Of a stretch of DNA of 64,000 nucleotides, positions 1 to 13,081 are shown in pieces. The notes beneath the pieces were generated by a model, which ran no database searches, was not told the origin of the DNA, and saw only the letters and a list, made by a program, of their open reading frames with translations. Origin of the DNA: Hymenolepis diminuta (lineage: Eukaryota > Platyhelminthes > Cestoda > Cyclophyllidea > Hymenolepididae); the NCBI GenBank assembly GCA_900708905.1, contig CAADRB010000002.1, positions 2,207,830 through 2,271,829 of the forward strand. Direction: 5' to 3'. The stretch's first letter is position 1. Each line of letters starts with the position of its first letter. Both the position numbers and the translations under genes were made by a program.

Positions 1-264
<264 letters not shown>

Positions 265-1937
265 CACGCGACGATAAATCAAAGAAATAAGGGGATGGAC
301 GTATGGCGCTTTTATAGATCTCACTTAATAGGACCATATTTCATAACCAATCAGCAATGAGACCAAAATGTGATGATAATAATAAACAAGTCAAACAAAA
401 ACGTAAAAGTCTTCAGTATTATGTGAAACGTATCATAAAGTTAAAAGCTTAATTTTTGTTAAAATGAAGATATTCTAAAAGATATTTTTATATTTGATTA
501 TATTTCCTGGCTGAAATAAAATTCACATATGGTCTATAGGCTAATAAATCGGTAAATAAACAGGAGCATCTAAATAGAAAATGGTAAGTTAAGGAAAATA
601 TTGTACTCGACAAACTATGGAGATCATACGCCGTACATGTCAATAACCAGGAATTTTTAGGTTTTGGTATTTAATGAAACTCGTGATAAAATTAGAAATT
701 ACAAGCACCCTCTTCAATCACCCGTAACCACACTTAGAATTACTTCAATTTTTTAATAATGTAAGGTTGTGGTATTATTGGACCTCGGAAGCATCCCCTT
801 GCATACAATAAATAATTCAGCAAACCATAAATGAGTTCACCTTTCACAATTTAATTCAGTTAAATACACACTGGAGAACTGCATTGAACTGTAATAGTTA
901 AAGTAATAAATTCGAGAAAAAGTCAGAGAAAGTATGGTTTAATAGCTTAATATATGAAATTCTACAATTTTAATGATAAGTAATATCGTGGTGTTGGTTA
1001 TCATTATCAAATCCAAACCCGTATCAGACATAAGAAGCTGAATGTAGGATTAAAATCATCACAGGCCAAGGCCGCAATACATTGCTTTACTATTTTCATT
1101 CATGAAACTAATTGTTCAAATGATTGGTTTTAGGGGATTTAATTTGATATCTAGTAAGTATATATCATCAGTCATCTGGAAACTACTAAGATTACAAAAT
1201 TATCTCCTCTAACTTCGATAATATCAATAATCAAAGCCTAAAGAGCAGAAAAAGAACGGAGTGGGTTAAAGAAATTGAGTTGCAAAGGATTAATTATTGG
1301 AGAGTGCTTTTAGAAAGCACAAGTGCTTTTAGATTATCAACCAAATAGTTTGGTAAAGTTTTAAAATATATGTACCTTGTTAATAGATTCCAAGAGAGTT
1401 CTCTATCAATAATCATACATTGACGTAAATCTGAAGTGTGGGGTATTCACTCGTAATCCTTTCTCGACGACATAAGAGACGAAAACTTACAAACTTTTAA
1501 TAAAAATTGATTTTCCACAAGTTAATAAAGTTCATTTTATTGTATTATTGCAATTACATTAGGATAGTGGGTCGATAGGTTTAATTACAGATAAGTAATA
1601 CACAGGGCCTCCTGGAGCTACAAAAAGCAGATTAGGAAGTCATGAAACAGGGGATAGAACGGAAGAAAGAGAGCAAAGAAAAAGCCGATCCTGTACGTGA
1701 CAAGACAATATGGTTAGATGTTAGTCCAGTATATATAGCCATTCCATCGGCGAACTTCATTACCATTGGTCCATCCATTTTTTCTAGCGTGCGATTGGGT
1801 GCTTTGAGTTACGCAGTCCATCCATTGGTCTGCGCGGTCGCTAGCTTAGCCTTGTTCCGGTTTATTTCCCTGCCTATGAGTCTGTATATTACAACTGCTT
1901 TTGTGGAGATACACGTTTAGATTCATTGTTGATAAAA
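265..1937. other. Intergenic region between NAMPT and MDH copy 1
   Basis: This 1.67-kb AT-rich stretch separates two divergent genes and should hold both promoters. I see no convincing exon on either strand. A TATA-like run lies about 200 bp before the MDH start. A short repeated element with GTGCTTTTAG occurs twice near 1306-1332, the first copy forming a small hairpin. Otherwise nothing is recognisable. Confidence 0.6.
1731..1738 (+). promoter_or_regulatory. TATA-like element upstream of MDH copy 1
   Basis: The sequence ATATATAG lies about 200 bp upstream of the MDH copy 1 start codon. It is a plausible core promoter element. However, the region is AT-rich, so chance occurrence is likely, and no transcription start can be located from sequence. 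Confidence 0.25.
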
Positions 1938-4900
1938 ATGAATTGTCTTCGTCGATTTAATCTCGTCCTCACACATTCTGCTAAGTATTTTTCAACTTCA
2001 ATTCAGGTAATTTAGCTGTGGTCTATGTAAACAGTTTTTGTAGAATTCGCAAAAGGTTGCAATTTTAGGTGCAAACGGTGGCATTGGTCAACCCTTAGCA
2101 CTCCTTATGAAAAAATCATTATTTGTCACAGAATTGTCTCTTTATGATATTAAAAATGTCGCTGGAGTTGCTGCTGACTTAAGCCACATTGAAACTCGTC
2201 CAAAAGTTACCGGTTATACCGGACCAGAAAATCTGAAGGCTGCTTTAGATGGTGTTAAGATGGTCCTTATAGCTGCTGGAGTACCAAGAAAGCCAGGTTA
2301 GTTCAACAAATTGTAAAGTACACAAGTCTTATTTTCCTAATAGTAGTAAGTGATTTTTTTTCTGAAGGCATGACCCGTGATGATCTGTTCGACTCAAATG
2401 CGTCTATTGTTGCTGATCTTTCCAGAGCTTGTGGGAAATATTGTCCAGAGGCAATGGTTTGCGTAATCACTAATCCAATTAACAGTACAGTCCCAATTGC
2501 CGCTGAAATTCTCAAAAAAGAGGAAGCTTACAATCCCAAACGACTTTTCGGTATTACTACACTTGATGTCGTCCGAGCGAATACATTCATTGCTCATACG
2601 AAGGTTGGTTGTTTTATCATTGTTTTATTTGGATCTGTATTTGATTTGTCAGTGGTTTCCTATATCATCTGTTCCTGATGCTTTGTATTTTCCACTTTCT
2701 CAGACGCTTTCTAGAATGAGAAATTAGCTCACTGACTTCCGTTTTGTTTATGTCAGTGCATCGGCATTTTAAATCGATTTTCCTATTAGCAAATTACTCG
2801 TAAGTGTAGAAAGTTAAGTCTAAATTATTTTGTGCATAAATTGCCAATTTCAGAAGACCTCAACCGTAATCAAATCTCATTGTATAAGTTCTGTCTTCAG
2901 TTTTTGAATTCATTTCTAATGTTCTAACTACGCACGATCACTCTCATTAATCAACAGAGACGGAAATTTTGCCCCATAGTTGATCAGAAGAAAAAGATCG
3001 ATTAATATCCACCAAAGTGAAATTTAAAATTTCGGTCTCGAAGAGTAAAGACTTCATTGGGGCATGAGTTGTGACCTTTGAAGTTTGAGATATTTAATTG
3101 CTCTCTTTTAAAATGGTATTTAATTTTGAAGATGGTTAGATACTACGCGTGTATTGAATACCGGTTTTATGATCAAAGGTTTGCATTCGTATATATTCGT
3201 GAAATCGTAAATCTCAAACGACATCTAGTTCGAAAGATTGCGTGGTTGAGTCACTCCCCTCTTTATCTTTACAAATCAGTTAGTATTAGTTAGGATTTGC
3301 AGTTAGTACAGCTCAAATCACAGTATCATCTTTACTAAAAAGTACTTTTATATTCCGATTAGGGCTTGGATATCTCCAAAGTTTCCTGTCCCGTTGTTGG
3401 TGGTCATTCCGGTATTACAATGGTTCCAATCTTCTCTCAGTGCAATCCCAGTGTCGTATTTCCTCATGTAAGTTAAGATTAAACGTTTATTTTTAATTAA
3501 ATGTATCTGCATTTATTGTATTCTCAAGTTCATCAAGTGAATTGTCAATTATACTCGAATTAATTAGCCGGAAGGTATCTCGGAACCACTGTGATGAAAA
3601 ATTCACTTGAGGCCACATCTCCTATTGACAAGAATTAATCATTGCGGTTTGCCATCTACATCACTAGATGTTCACTAATCAACAGTGATCTCCTACTTGT
3701 CGGACGTGCACACTGGCCACTAGGCTGCAGCTTGCCGGTCTATTTGCTTAGTACATTTATAACAGCAGAAAATATTTCCCGTTTTTATTCACGGGCGAGT
3801 GATTTACCAGGAAGAATAAATGGTGAAGTTGGGTTTCTTCAGGTCGTATGCCTGTCATATAATAAGGATAGTTCTTTACATCATGGTTTATTATTTCTAA
3901 ATTTCAGGCTTCTGTGTGATAATGCATTGACCGGCAGGTGAATAAGAATAAGAGATCTTGCCATTTGGATATATCTGCTTCTAACTTTAGTCAATTAACA
4001 GTTGTTGGATACCAGGGAAGATTAATTTAATCATTAGTTAAATTATTATTATTATTACGTACGTTCTATTTAGTCATTTATGTAAGTAATTGAAATTTAT
4101 TCTTTCGTTCTGCTAGAAAACGTCAGAGGAATTGGTAGCTCGCATAAGAAATGCCGGTACAGATGTGGTGAATGCAAAAGCTGGAGAAGTAAGTGTCCAT
4201 GTTTCGTTTCATAATGTAGATTTGGCCACACTACGTGCAGCATTTTCTGAGCAAATTTTTTTACTTTCTTAAAGAGATTTCGTTTACTCCATAGCACTCA
4301 AAGGCGGAAGTTGAAAAAGAAATAAACTTATAGTTTTTTTGTTTAAGTAAAAACAAATAGCGTCATAGTCCTTTAATTTATGTATGTTAAAAATATTAAA
4401 TTGATATTTAAATTTAACGTTATTCAAGGGTGTTGTGTTCTATATATTATTACAGAATGAAAAATAACTTCATATGAAGATCTTCAGGTGGTTAAATGTT
4501 TAAAAACGTGCCAAATTATCAGAACACTATGAGGTTCAGAAATCATCTATTTGAGTATAAAGATGACGAGGAATCCTTAAATAAATGCTCAGATCGATGC
4601 AAACACCTTCACAACCTATTATGCAAGGCCAAATTAAAACTAAACCCAAGGCCAACAGCATTCCGAGTGGTTTAAGAAACCACAGGCGAATGGTTATACA
4701 TAAATCGGATTTCAAATAAATTCTGCTGTGTGTTCTCGTCTCCTTTTTTTAATGAAAAAGAAAGCGTTGATTAAAGTATTTAATTTTTAAAATAGAAAAT
4801 TACTTCTCAGTTACCCCACATTTTCCATCTGATGTTTTGTTTTATCTAAAATGTATCTGATCAGTTTAGAGTATTTTTTCTGCCCAATTTTGATAAATCT

Positions 4901-7900
4901 TTTTTAGGATTTTTCAATGACCGGCAGATTTCACATATTTACAAAGCTGGTTTTGCCCACCCCAGGAGTGGCATTGATATCTTGGAAAATATTAAAATGG
5001 GTGAAAGTATTATTAAATGATACTGACGAAATACTAAAATAGGGAATGTTTATCATTTTGCAATAACACGCATTTGTGCTAAAAAAGTCAGTTTCAAATG
5101 GTTGTATTTTCTAACCCCTTTCCTGTTTTTTTATCGATATTTCACCCAAATTAAGATGTATCATTTTATCCCAGTATCAGGGATTTAATATTTGCCCTTG
5201 CTGTTTGTTTAGTTCTTGACATGTTGATTTATTCGATTTATTATATGAATTAGAGAATTAGAATAGTCTCAAACGTCCATATTAGAGACAAGTGTGTTAT
5301 TTCAAAGCTCAACAGTCTTTTCAAGTACTCACTTTTGAATTTTTGTATTTTTCCTGCGTTTGAATCATAATAACCCACAAACTTAAGCAATAACTTGATC
5401 CATTTAGACAATCACTCAATTAAAGGAAATTTAAATAGCCTGCTTTCTCTTTCCGTTCGTTACTCAAACTGGAAATCCATTTGATTTTCCTATAGCACCT
5501 AATCGCGAGCAAGGCATTTCTGAATAAGATTGGCCAGTGTCTAGAATATTAAGTGACTTGTATTTTTACTGTAAGAAAGGCATTTTCATTTGATTATGAA
5601 GGATGACTCTCTATGCATTTCCAGAATTTTTAATCGCTTTCCCTATGACAATACTTCGCTTTTTCGTCCACGAAGCTGGATTGACGTCTATTATGTCCCT
5701 ATGATGCATAACCCCTATCCGCCATGTCTAAACACGCTCATCGATTTTCCCCTTTTCTATAACGACCCCGTTCCACCTAGAAAGCACATCTGCGCTCATG
5801 TTCTCGGGCATCCTTACCCAAGTGGCTCATTTAAAGCTATCTTTGTTTTCCACTCAATAATAACGCACACTTGTCAGTTACCGGCTCCTATGCTTCCTGC
5901 TCATCTCTCTCTCTCTCATTCGCCTCAATCCTCGTTGTGGCTTCCTTGAATACACTTTTGGTCTAATCAACTCTCGGTGTTCTGCTCCATGAATGTTGTG
6001 TGCTCTTTCTTAAAGAGCTACAAATTCATGACTGTTATTGCTGTGGTAATTTATTGGCTGTAAACCGTTAGTTATTGTCTTAACTCCAACAATTATCTAT
6101 TGCCCTTCTAGGCAATACATTCGTACTCTACCCGTCCTAAAGACAAGTTTCACTCAAATTAAGACGTGCTTATCTACTCTGGTACACATTGAATTATATT
6201 GTCTATTATGTGTTATTATTTGAACATTTTACCAGTGATGGTCTTTTGTGTTATTGTGTTGGTCTATTAAATATGTTGTGAAGCCTCGTTATAAATCGAT
6301 GCGGGTGTTTGAAAAAATGCGTTAGAGACAAGTATTACGGTCCGATGTACGGAGGCTAGAGTGATTTCCGTTTTACAATTTTAAAGAAGCACACAATTAA
6401 ACATAGATGAAAAAATCATTCCAATTTCCTCTTTTTATTGTTATAAATTTATTCGACGGTTTCTGTTTTACTTATTTTATATGAATTGTTCACTTTTTCT
6501 AGCATGCGATTTCTGATTATCTCAGGCTATATATATACATAGGGTGCGTAAGATATCTGAGGCCACTTATATTTTTGTAATTTAAATTAACCCGATAGTA
6601 ATACTTTTTTATATCAGAAAATCTCATGGTAGATACTACTATAACTAACGGAATGAAAAGACGCACCGTAATAGTGTCCATAAAAGCGAAACACAGCAAT
6701 TTAGAAATTGCAAGATTTCTAAAAGTCTCTACATTTTTCGTTCGCAAGTTAGAAAGGAGTTGAATGAAAACAATGGAATTGAATTTTACGCCACGAGGAA
6801 GAGAAAACAGCATTGTCGATGCTCTGCTGACTCACGCAGAACCCCTGAGTTTGTAGGAAGAGTGCATGGCATGACATGATGGACAAAAATCGTGGGAAAT
6901 CAATGCGTGACGTCTTGCCAAAGATCTTCAAGTGTCTGAGGGAACGATGATATATAGGGAATGCTGTTCATCAAAACCTCGGATACAAACCATACGTTCT
7001 TAGGCGAGGTCAATCTATGTGGACAAAAACAACTCCAGAGAATCGTTTAATGCGTGCAAAACAACTTTTAAACAAATTGAAGTATCCAGAAGAACAGGAG
7101 TATCTTTGATTTTTCCCGACAAAAAAAATTTCCGCCAGGATCGAAAATCAATCCAAGAAATGATAGGTTGTTGTGTTCGAATCTCATTGAAGTTCCAACT
7201 GTTATGCACCAACAATGATGGTTCTCAATGTTGTTGTTAGCAATGAAGGGCACATCATGACTCCTCAATTTTTCCCGCAGGGATTTAGAGTCAATGTAGA
7301 CGCAAATGCCTATGTTGAGACTCTTCAAACCTTTGTTGTTAAGCCGCCTTGGAAAGACACCGTAACCAATGAAGGAAGACCCTGTCTTCCGACATGATTC
7401 AGTTCCATCCCGTAAAGCTCTCAAAACCCAGGATTGGATGGGTCATGTCACACCAAACTTATGGCCTTCTTCTAACTCATCAGACCTTAATACTTTGGAT
7501 TATTACGTATGGCGTGGTTGAAAAGGAATCCCCATCTCCATAACACCCCTCTGATGGAAGCAATAGCCCGAGTAATGGCGTCATCGATAAAGGCTACCCA
7601 ATCCGATGAAAGCATGTGATCGCTTTCGGACTCGAATTGAGTGGGTAAATAGGGGCCGAGGGAGGATATATAGAATACAACCTAGGTTAATATAATGTCT
7701 ATTTGTGTAATCGTAAAAAATTGTAATATCAGCTATTAAGGCATCCTCAGATGCCTTAACACCCTGTATATACGGTGGGATGTATTACTCTTATTGTGCT
7801 GTTTATATTACGATAGTCGTTGATTATTGACAATAATTCTAAGATGGGTTATTTAAGATTAACATCCGCGCTTGTTTATTGTGCCACCTCTTTTTCCCAA

Positions 7901-10033
7901 TCCGATTTTGTTGAGATAGATTGCTACTTGTTTGAAGGGCTGTAATTTTTAATGCGCCTTTCAAACCTAAGAGGATTGTTAAAATTATTCGATTTGGTAA
8001 AGAGAAGGTTTCCTGGGGCTAATCAGATGAGAAGTTCCTATTCTATCATCTCTCTTGTTGCCGTTGATCAAGCACATCACAGGGCACTGATCTCGTAAAC
8101 TGACTTGATAATATGTACTGTTTACACTTCATCTAACAGCAACGAAAATTTTACACTTAGACGCGTAAACAAATTATAAAAGGTCATGCTAACACATTTT
8201 CCTTCTTTGCTTAGTTCTCAAGACTCGTAATGTGAGATAGTAGATTCGATACATGAATGGACTCTTCAACAGATTTGGTGAAGGTCAATTCTTCTACAGA
8301 ATGTTTTTAGTATATTTGACTATTTGGTTTCTTTGCTACTCTTTTAATCAATTTCTAGGCTTGATCATGGCAGAAGGTCGTGATTCCGCCTGGGTGGATG
8401 AAATATGGCCGGGAGTACCACTAAAATGTGTATCCATATTTGCTTTTCAGGGTTCAGCGACCTTGTCCGTGGCTTACGCCGGTGCCCGTTTTGTCAATTC
8501 TCTTCTGCACGCCATGAAGGGCCGCGGTGAAATTGTGGAATGTGCCTTCGTTGAAAGTGATGTGTCTGAGACAGATTTCTTCGCTTCTCCAGTTTTACTT
8601 GGAGTAAGTTACTGAAACCCTCATGTTTTGCTGAAATGGATTGTGGTCTACCATATTTGTAATAGATTATATTACTCAGAGTAAGGAAGGTGGGACATTG
8701 AATGTAATCTTTATTGAATAGTAGCAATTGGTGGATAGAATGAGAGTTGATAGCAAGGTTTCTGAGATCACGTGAAGTTATCAGCGATTTATACTTTGTA
8801 GCCATAAAAAGCGAATATGCAAAATTGTTGATGTCCCAGACGGATCAATCAGACTTAGTGATTAACAGCATTGGTGTCCAACTTAATTCCAGTTAATGTC
8901 TACCTAATTCAGTCGAAAGGCATGGTTGATAATGAGATACAAACCGTAGAATCAAACTGATTCACAGCGTGGCCTCTATCGGAAGTTTGATCAGTTGTAA
9001 AATAGAGTATGAAATATTTCGTTACGAATTAATCAGTAGTGCAATTTAATAAACGTATTAAATGTACATACACCTCAAAATGAAGTCATTGGTGCATGTC
9101 CAGAGCAGCTCAAAGGGGATTTTGAGATCATCAAAAATGTATTGACTATGAGGCAAAAGAATATATAATTATGTGCAGTTATTGAATGTTGTCTGTGTAT
9201 AATAATTGGCAGCCGGACTCACTATTCCTTGTCACATCTGATTTTCGATCACTTATTAATATCTCCCCATGCTATAAAATATTAATTTAAATTCAATATT
9301 ATGGACAAGAATTACGAGATGATGCACAGTTTTCCACTCATGTATTTAGCGAACCATTTCCATCATATTAATTGCGAAATAAGCCAAACGTCTGTTACTC
9401 AAAGTTTATGAGATTGGATAGCAGCATCAGTTCCATCATTGCATACCCTAGTCAATACCAGTCAAATCAAATTAGTCTGATATTATATTTATTATAACCC
9501 AAGGTAGGGCAAAAATTATCACAATTTTCATTGTAGAAAACCGATTGAAATCGATTAACAGTGAGTTCAATAAGTGATAAAGGAGAGTGGATCGAAATGC
9601 TGTTGAGAGTATAAAGTGAGAGTATCAAAGTGTCTTACTTCATTTATTCTTGGATTCAGATTATTAAATATTTGCTTAAAATTATACGAATCGTCACTGG
9701 AATTACTGAGAGAATTCTTATCTGTGATAGTCAATGCTTATCGACTGATCTCATCAATTCATTTTCTCAAAAGTTAATAAGAAGACAGAATGATCTTATA
9801 TGATATAAAGCTGCTTACATGATCTCAATGTATTAAGTCTGAGATAAATTTTCCTTTATTTTCATTATATTTTTACGTCGATTTGTACTTATATATTTTT
9901 CCAGCCTAACGGAGTCGAACAGGTCTTTGGTATTGGTAATGTTAACAAGTACGAGACTGAACTGCTGAAGACCGCCATTCCAGAATTGAAGAAGAATATC
10001 CAAAGAGGAAAAGATTTTGCTGCAAAATACTAA
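1938..10033 (+). CDS. MDH2: Malate dehydrogenase, mitochondrial type, copy 1
   Basis: This enzyme interconverts malate and oxaloacetate with NAD+/NADH in the mitochondrial matrix. The seven exons are 1938-2006, 2044-2296, 2368-2603, 3363-3467, 4117-4188, 8451-8603 and 9905-10033. All have GT-AG borders and consistent phase, giving 338 residues, the same length as human MDH2. Residues 1-23 ([20 protein letters not shown]...) form a basic, Asp/Glu-free leader typical of mitochondrial import. The NAD-binding loop is [10 protein letters not shown] (about 32-41). The substrate arginines sit in PRKPGMTRDDL (about 104-114), and the Asp174 (LDVVR)/His201 (GGHSG) catalytic pair is present. The canonical loop is GAAGGIGQ, so Asn34 is unusual. 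Introns range from 37 nt (the first) to 4.3 kb (the fifth, which holds a solo LTR and a mariner relic). A second copy in opposite orientation lies 9 kb downstream. Both copies look intact, and this one is the more diverged. Confidence 0.95.
5750..6090 (-). repeat. Solo LTR remnant in MDH copy 1 intron 5
   Basis: The reverse complement of this stretch resembles the left part of the LTR at 17655-18172. Shared blocks include GGAGCAGAACACC, then GAGCTGATTAGACCAAAA-like sequence, followed by a GA-rich tract and a block ending in GAAGC. No internal retrotransposon coding sequence flanks it, so it is best explained as a solo LTR or LTR fragment inserted antisense to the host gene. The borders are approximate. 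Confidence 0.55.
6535..7765 (+). mobile_element. Degenerate mariner-family DNA transposon
   Basis: The element is about 1.23 kb, a typical mariner size, inside intron 5 of MDH copy 1. Its ends form an imperfect inverted repeat: the left end reads GGGTG..TAAGATATCTGAGG and the right end, on the other strand, CAGGGTGTTAAGGCATCTGAGG. TATATA-type sequence lies outside both ends, in keeping with TA target duplication. The interior holds broken transposase pieces in several frames. These include a helix-turn-helix-like start near 6880, a block around FPDKKNF near 7112-7130 (first catalytic Asp position), [15 protein letters not shown] from 7393, and [12 protein letters not shown] near 7477-7510. 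The last two supply Asp residues about 34 codons apart in one frame, the spacing expected for mariner. Frameshifts and stops show it is inactive. Confidence 0.8.
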
Positions 10034-10204
10034 ACTGCGTTTTTTGTTATAAAACTGTTGCTTTCTACCCATCTTTGTTCCTGTTACTTATGTTTGTGAG
10101 ATTAAAGATATGTTGTCTCCTTTGTTTATATTAGATACTTAGGTTTGTATCGAATTCGACGATTACAGCTGCAGTAATCACTTAATTATTATCAATGAAT
10201 TTAT

Positions 10205-10210
10205 AATAAA
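10205..10210 (+). terminator. Poly(A) signal candidate for MDH copy 1
   Basis: AATAAA occurs 172 bp after the stop codon, and an ATTAAA variant lies nearer at 10101-10106. Either could serve as the cleavage and polyadenylation signal. Confidence 0.45.
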
Positions 10211-11435
10211 GTTGTGCGCTGTTATGATCTGCTCTTTTCTGTAAGATACCGTAACCGACTCTTGGGTTCTCTAAAACATTGCACTAGTTACGAATACGAC
10301 TCAACAACACCGCATACAAAACGACCTAAACCACCATATCAGTATAGGAGATACGTTTTTCTATCGATCTACATTGTGCGCCATCTAAAACCGTAATGTA
10401 AATAAATCCTCTTGAATAAAAGGTAATTAAGAGGTGGAAAATAAACGTGGTCTATAGTAAATCCTAGTGGATAAAGCCATGTGTTATATAGAGAAATGAT
10501 AACTTTTGTCTCTAAATCTTCTAAAGTGATAAACGCGTAAATTCACCCTCCTTCCTAAGATAATTATGGAACGATTGTCTACATTCTCTTTTAGTAAATC
10601 GCAGAACCGATATTATTAGAAATAATGGAATTTGTGAGATATGCACGGTAGCAAACAATTTTCAATCAGGATCTCCAGTCGCATGAAACCTATAACCATT
10701 TAGGTTATAGGACTAAATATGAGTATTTGCGCAGTTGATTCTGCTGGATTTTGGATCATTCGAAGTAGCAACAGTAAACGAGGCGATCGGGTTGACTACG
10801 ACAACCTGAAGGAAAATCTACATTTAGGGTGAGGTAACAGTGCGGATCCCTTGACTCTGAACGCAGTAAACCCCTGTAACCTTTGCATCTGTCTCCTACA
10901 ATTGTAACTGGGCAGGGCATATTAAGGTATGATTTAGTCAAATCGTTTTCTTCTTGGGTCTCCAGAGCTTTTTCTTCCAAAACGTTAAAAATTATGTGTG
11001 TAGGATGCAATATCCTTAAATATGGCTGTAATTAGTTTAATTTTCTCATCTTCAATCACATTAGCACTCTATTTTCGTTGTTTTTGCTGTTACACACACC
11101 AGGGCTAAATCGATTTTGTTTCTTAAATCTTTCGTTTCAATAAAAAGGCTTGGTTTACAGAACTTGAAATCAGTTTTATGTCACACCCGGTAAGCCACAT
11201 TAAAGAGCGTTATTTGATAATGTGCAATAGAGATTGTTAGGCAACCTAATCGAATATTTTCGGTGAGCTTGAAGCTCGCATTCTACTTTCATGCCTTTGA
11301 TTATTGATAGTTTATCAATTCCTTCCTGTCTAAAAGACCGACAGATCTAAAATTTGGTGATGTTAAAGTATACTCAAACTACTTTGGAGAACAGACGTCA
11401 TTATTAAATCCAAGATTGTGATGTCTTACTATTTC

Positions 11436-11576
11436 CAGCAAGCCAGAAGAAAAAGTGGAAACTTCCAGTCGTCTTAACAGAGGATTTGAAACAGCCACCC
11501 TCCAGAGTATTTCCAGTAACGAACTTACATGGACTGAAGGAAAAAATGACTATCGAGAATGGATGAAGAGACAGAA
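11436..11576 (+). other. Isolated exon-like open segment, unrecognised
   Basis: An open frame encoding a hydrophilic stretch (KPEEKVETSSRLNRG..., ending DYREWMKRQK) is preceded by a pyrimidine-rich TTTCCAG acceptor and followed by a GTATGG donor. The composition is protein-like. I do not recognise the product and find no partner exon on either side, so it may be a gene fragment, a gypsy-related remnant or chance. Confidence 0.2.
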
Positions 11577-12519
11577 GGTATGGTTTTGTCCCCTCCCCTC
11601 TCTCATTACTTACACACAAACCGTGGTTCACTACCCGTACTATCTCTCCTTCTGCTTCCTGGTCCTCTTCCAATAAAATCTGCTCATCAGTGTCTCGTCT
11701 CTCTATCCTGATATCGTAATGAAGGTTAGTAGAAGATAGAAGGTATAGCTTACGATATGCTGAAGGTAGAACTTTATTATTTGTCTTTCTTATTAGACAA
11801 ATTGTTAAAAAATTTTCATCGAGAAAAATAAACTTTAGCATTTCGTGAATACCCAATAACTGACATCACGAAAACTGTAAAAGTACATTGGTTCTGTCAA
11901 AAATTGGAACCAAATGCGGGAGTATCTCATTCCTTTGTTCATGAGACTAAACATCACTAAGCATTTGCATATGCATATTCTGTTTTTATAAATATGCGTT
12001 TTTAAAAGCCATTTTTGTTTTTAATGGTTGCAGAACTCATCAACTGGATTGCTATTTTGTATAAATTATCAATCGTCAAATGGCATTGATTTCGTTGAAA
12101 GCGCGCCGAAATAGTTCGTAAAACAAGTCAGAAATCGACATCGTTATTTAGTTACGATTCATAACTAATAAGTAGTAAGATGTTTACGTTTTTGATTAGG
12201 TAATCGCGTATCTAATTGGGTGTGTGATTTGGTGTATTCAAATAAACATCCTTTCCTAACTTGTATACTTGTACCAAGAGAATAATTGGTGAAAATTCTG
12301 GAAATTTAATTCGTCCTCACTGAAGCGCTTGAAATATTGGGATTAGCAAATTCAGTTCTTAAATTACTGAGTCAAATAGATCGAAAGGTTATGTCAGAGA
12401 TATGATTTGAGTAGAGGGTGCATAAGCTTTCTATCTTACATTTATTGAGAAAAAGAAAGGAGATCGTGAAATAAGGATATTTATCCTTAAAACTATCGAT
12501 TTCGGCATAACTTAAGTAG

Positions 12520-13081
12520 AGATGACTTGTAGGAGAGACCTGACTACTAGCAATAACAACCAGGTCTAAAAGTTGAATACAAGGGTATTGATCAAACCAC
12601 TGTAAGGATAGAAGAGAGTAAGAGAGAGTTGAGGAATGGAGGGAATTAGAAGGCAGCGTAGAAGTGGGCATATAACAGGCCTATGTCCGTGGGTATGTTT
12701 GTGTGCATGTGTGTGTGGGTATAGAAAAGCAGGTCATATGAATCACTTGGGCAAGGACACGGGTGAGGATAATAAGTGCAGTGCGCTTCTAATGAAAGGG
12801 GACGATTATAGAAGGGGAGAGCAGAAAGGTCGCATAGACAGGTGGAATGATTTCGGACATCGCCGTGAGGAAACCGAATCCTTGCAACGTTCATTCAAGG
12901 ATCACTTAATTAGTTTATTACGATAAAATAAAATACTTGAGGGTACAGAATGTTTATCCACAGGAGGCTTAAGGTTACGTTAGGATCAATCACTCCAAGC
13001 ACCACTGTGGTGTCTAGGTAATTAGGTTTCAGTGATTAGTAATGACATAGATTAAAATTAGGGAAACGCATAAGAATTCAT
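12520..13081 (+). repeat. 5' LTR of the gypsy-type element
   Basis: This block aligns along most of its length with 17655-18172. Shared pieces include AGAGAGTAAG, a GT-rich tract, GGTGGAATG followed by GACATCGC, TTCAAGG then CACTTAATTAG, an AAAATAAA poly(A)-like signal, TTTATCCA and a right end near AGGGAA..CGCATA..GAATTCAT. The identity by eye is moderate. The left border is uncertain. Confidence 0.6.

Larger units (their letters stand above)
10034..12519. other. Intergenic region after MDH copy 1
   Basis: No recognisable gene is present. The first 200 bp are the probable 3' UTR of MDH copy 1. One open, splice-bounded stretch at 11436-11576 looks exon-like and is described separately. The rest is AT-rich and without similarity that I can name. 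Confidence 0.5.

Noticed and set aside
1642..1920. 92-codon plus-strand frame before MDH copy 1
   Set aside because: It lies in the probable promoter/5' UTR, shows no family similarity, overlaps a TATA-like element and stops just before the MDH start.
12636..12926. Overlapping frames on both strands, 82-96 codons
   Set aside because: They fall inside the 5' LTR, including its GT-rich tract.
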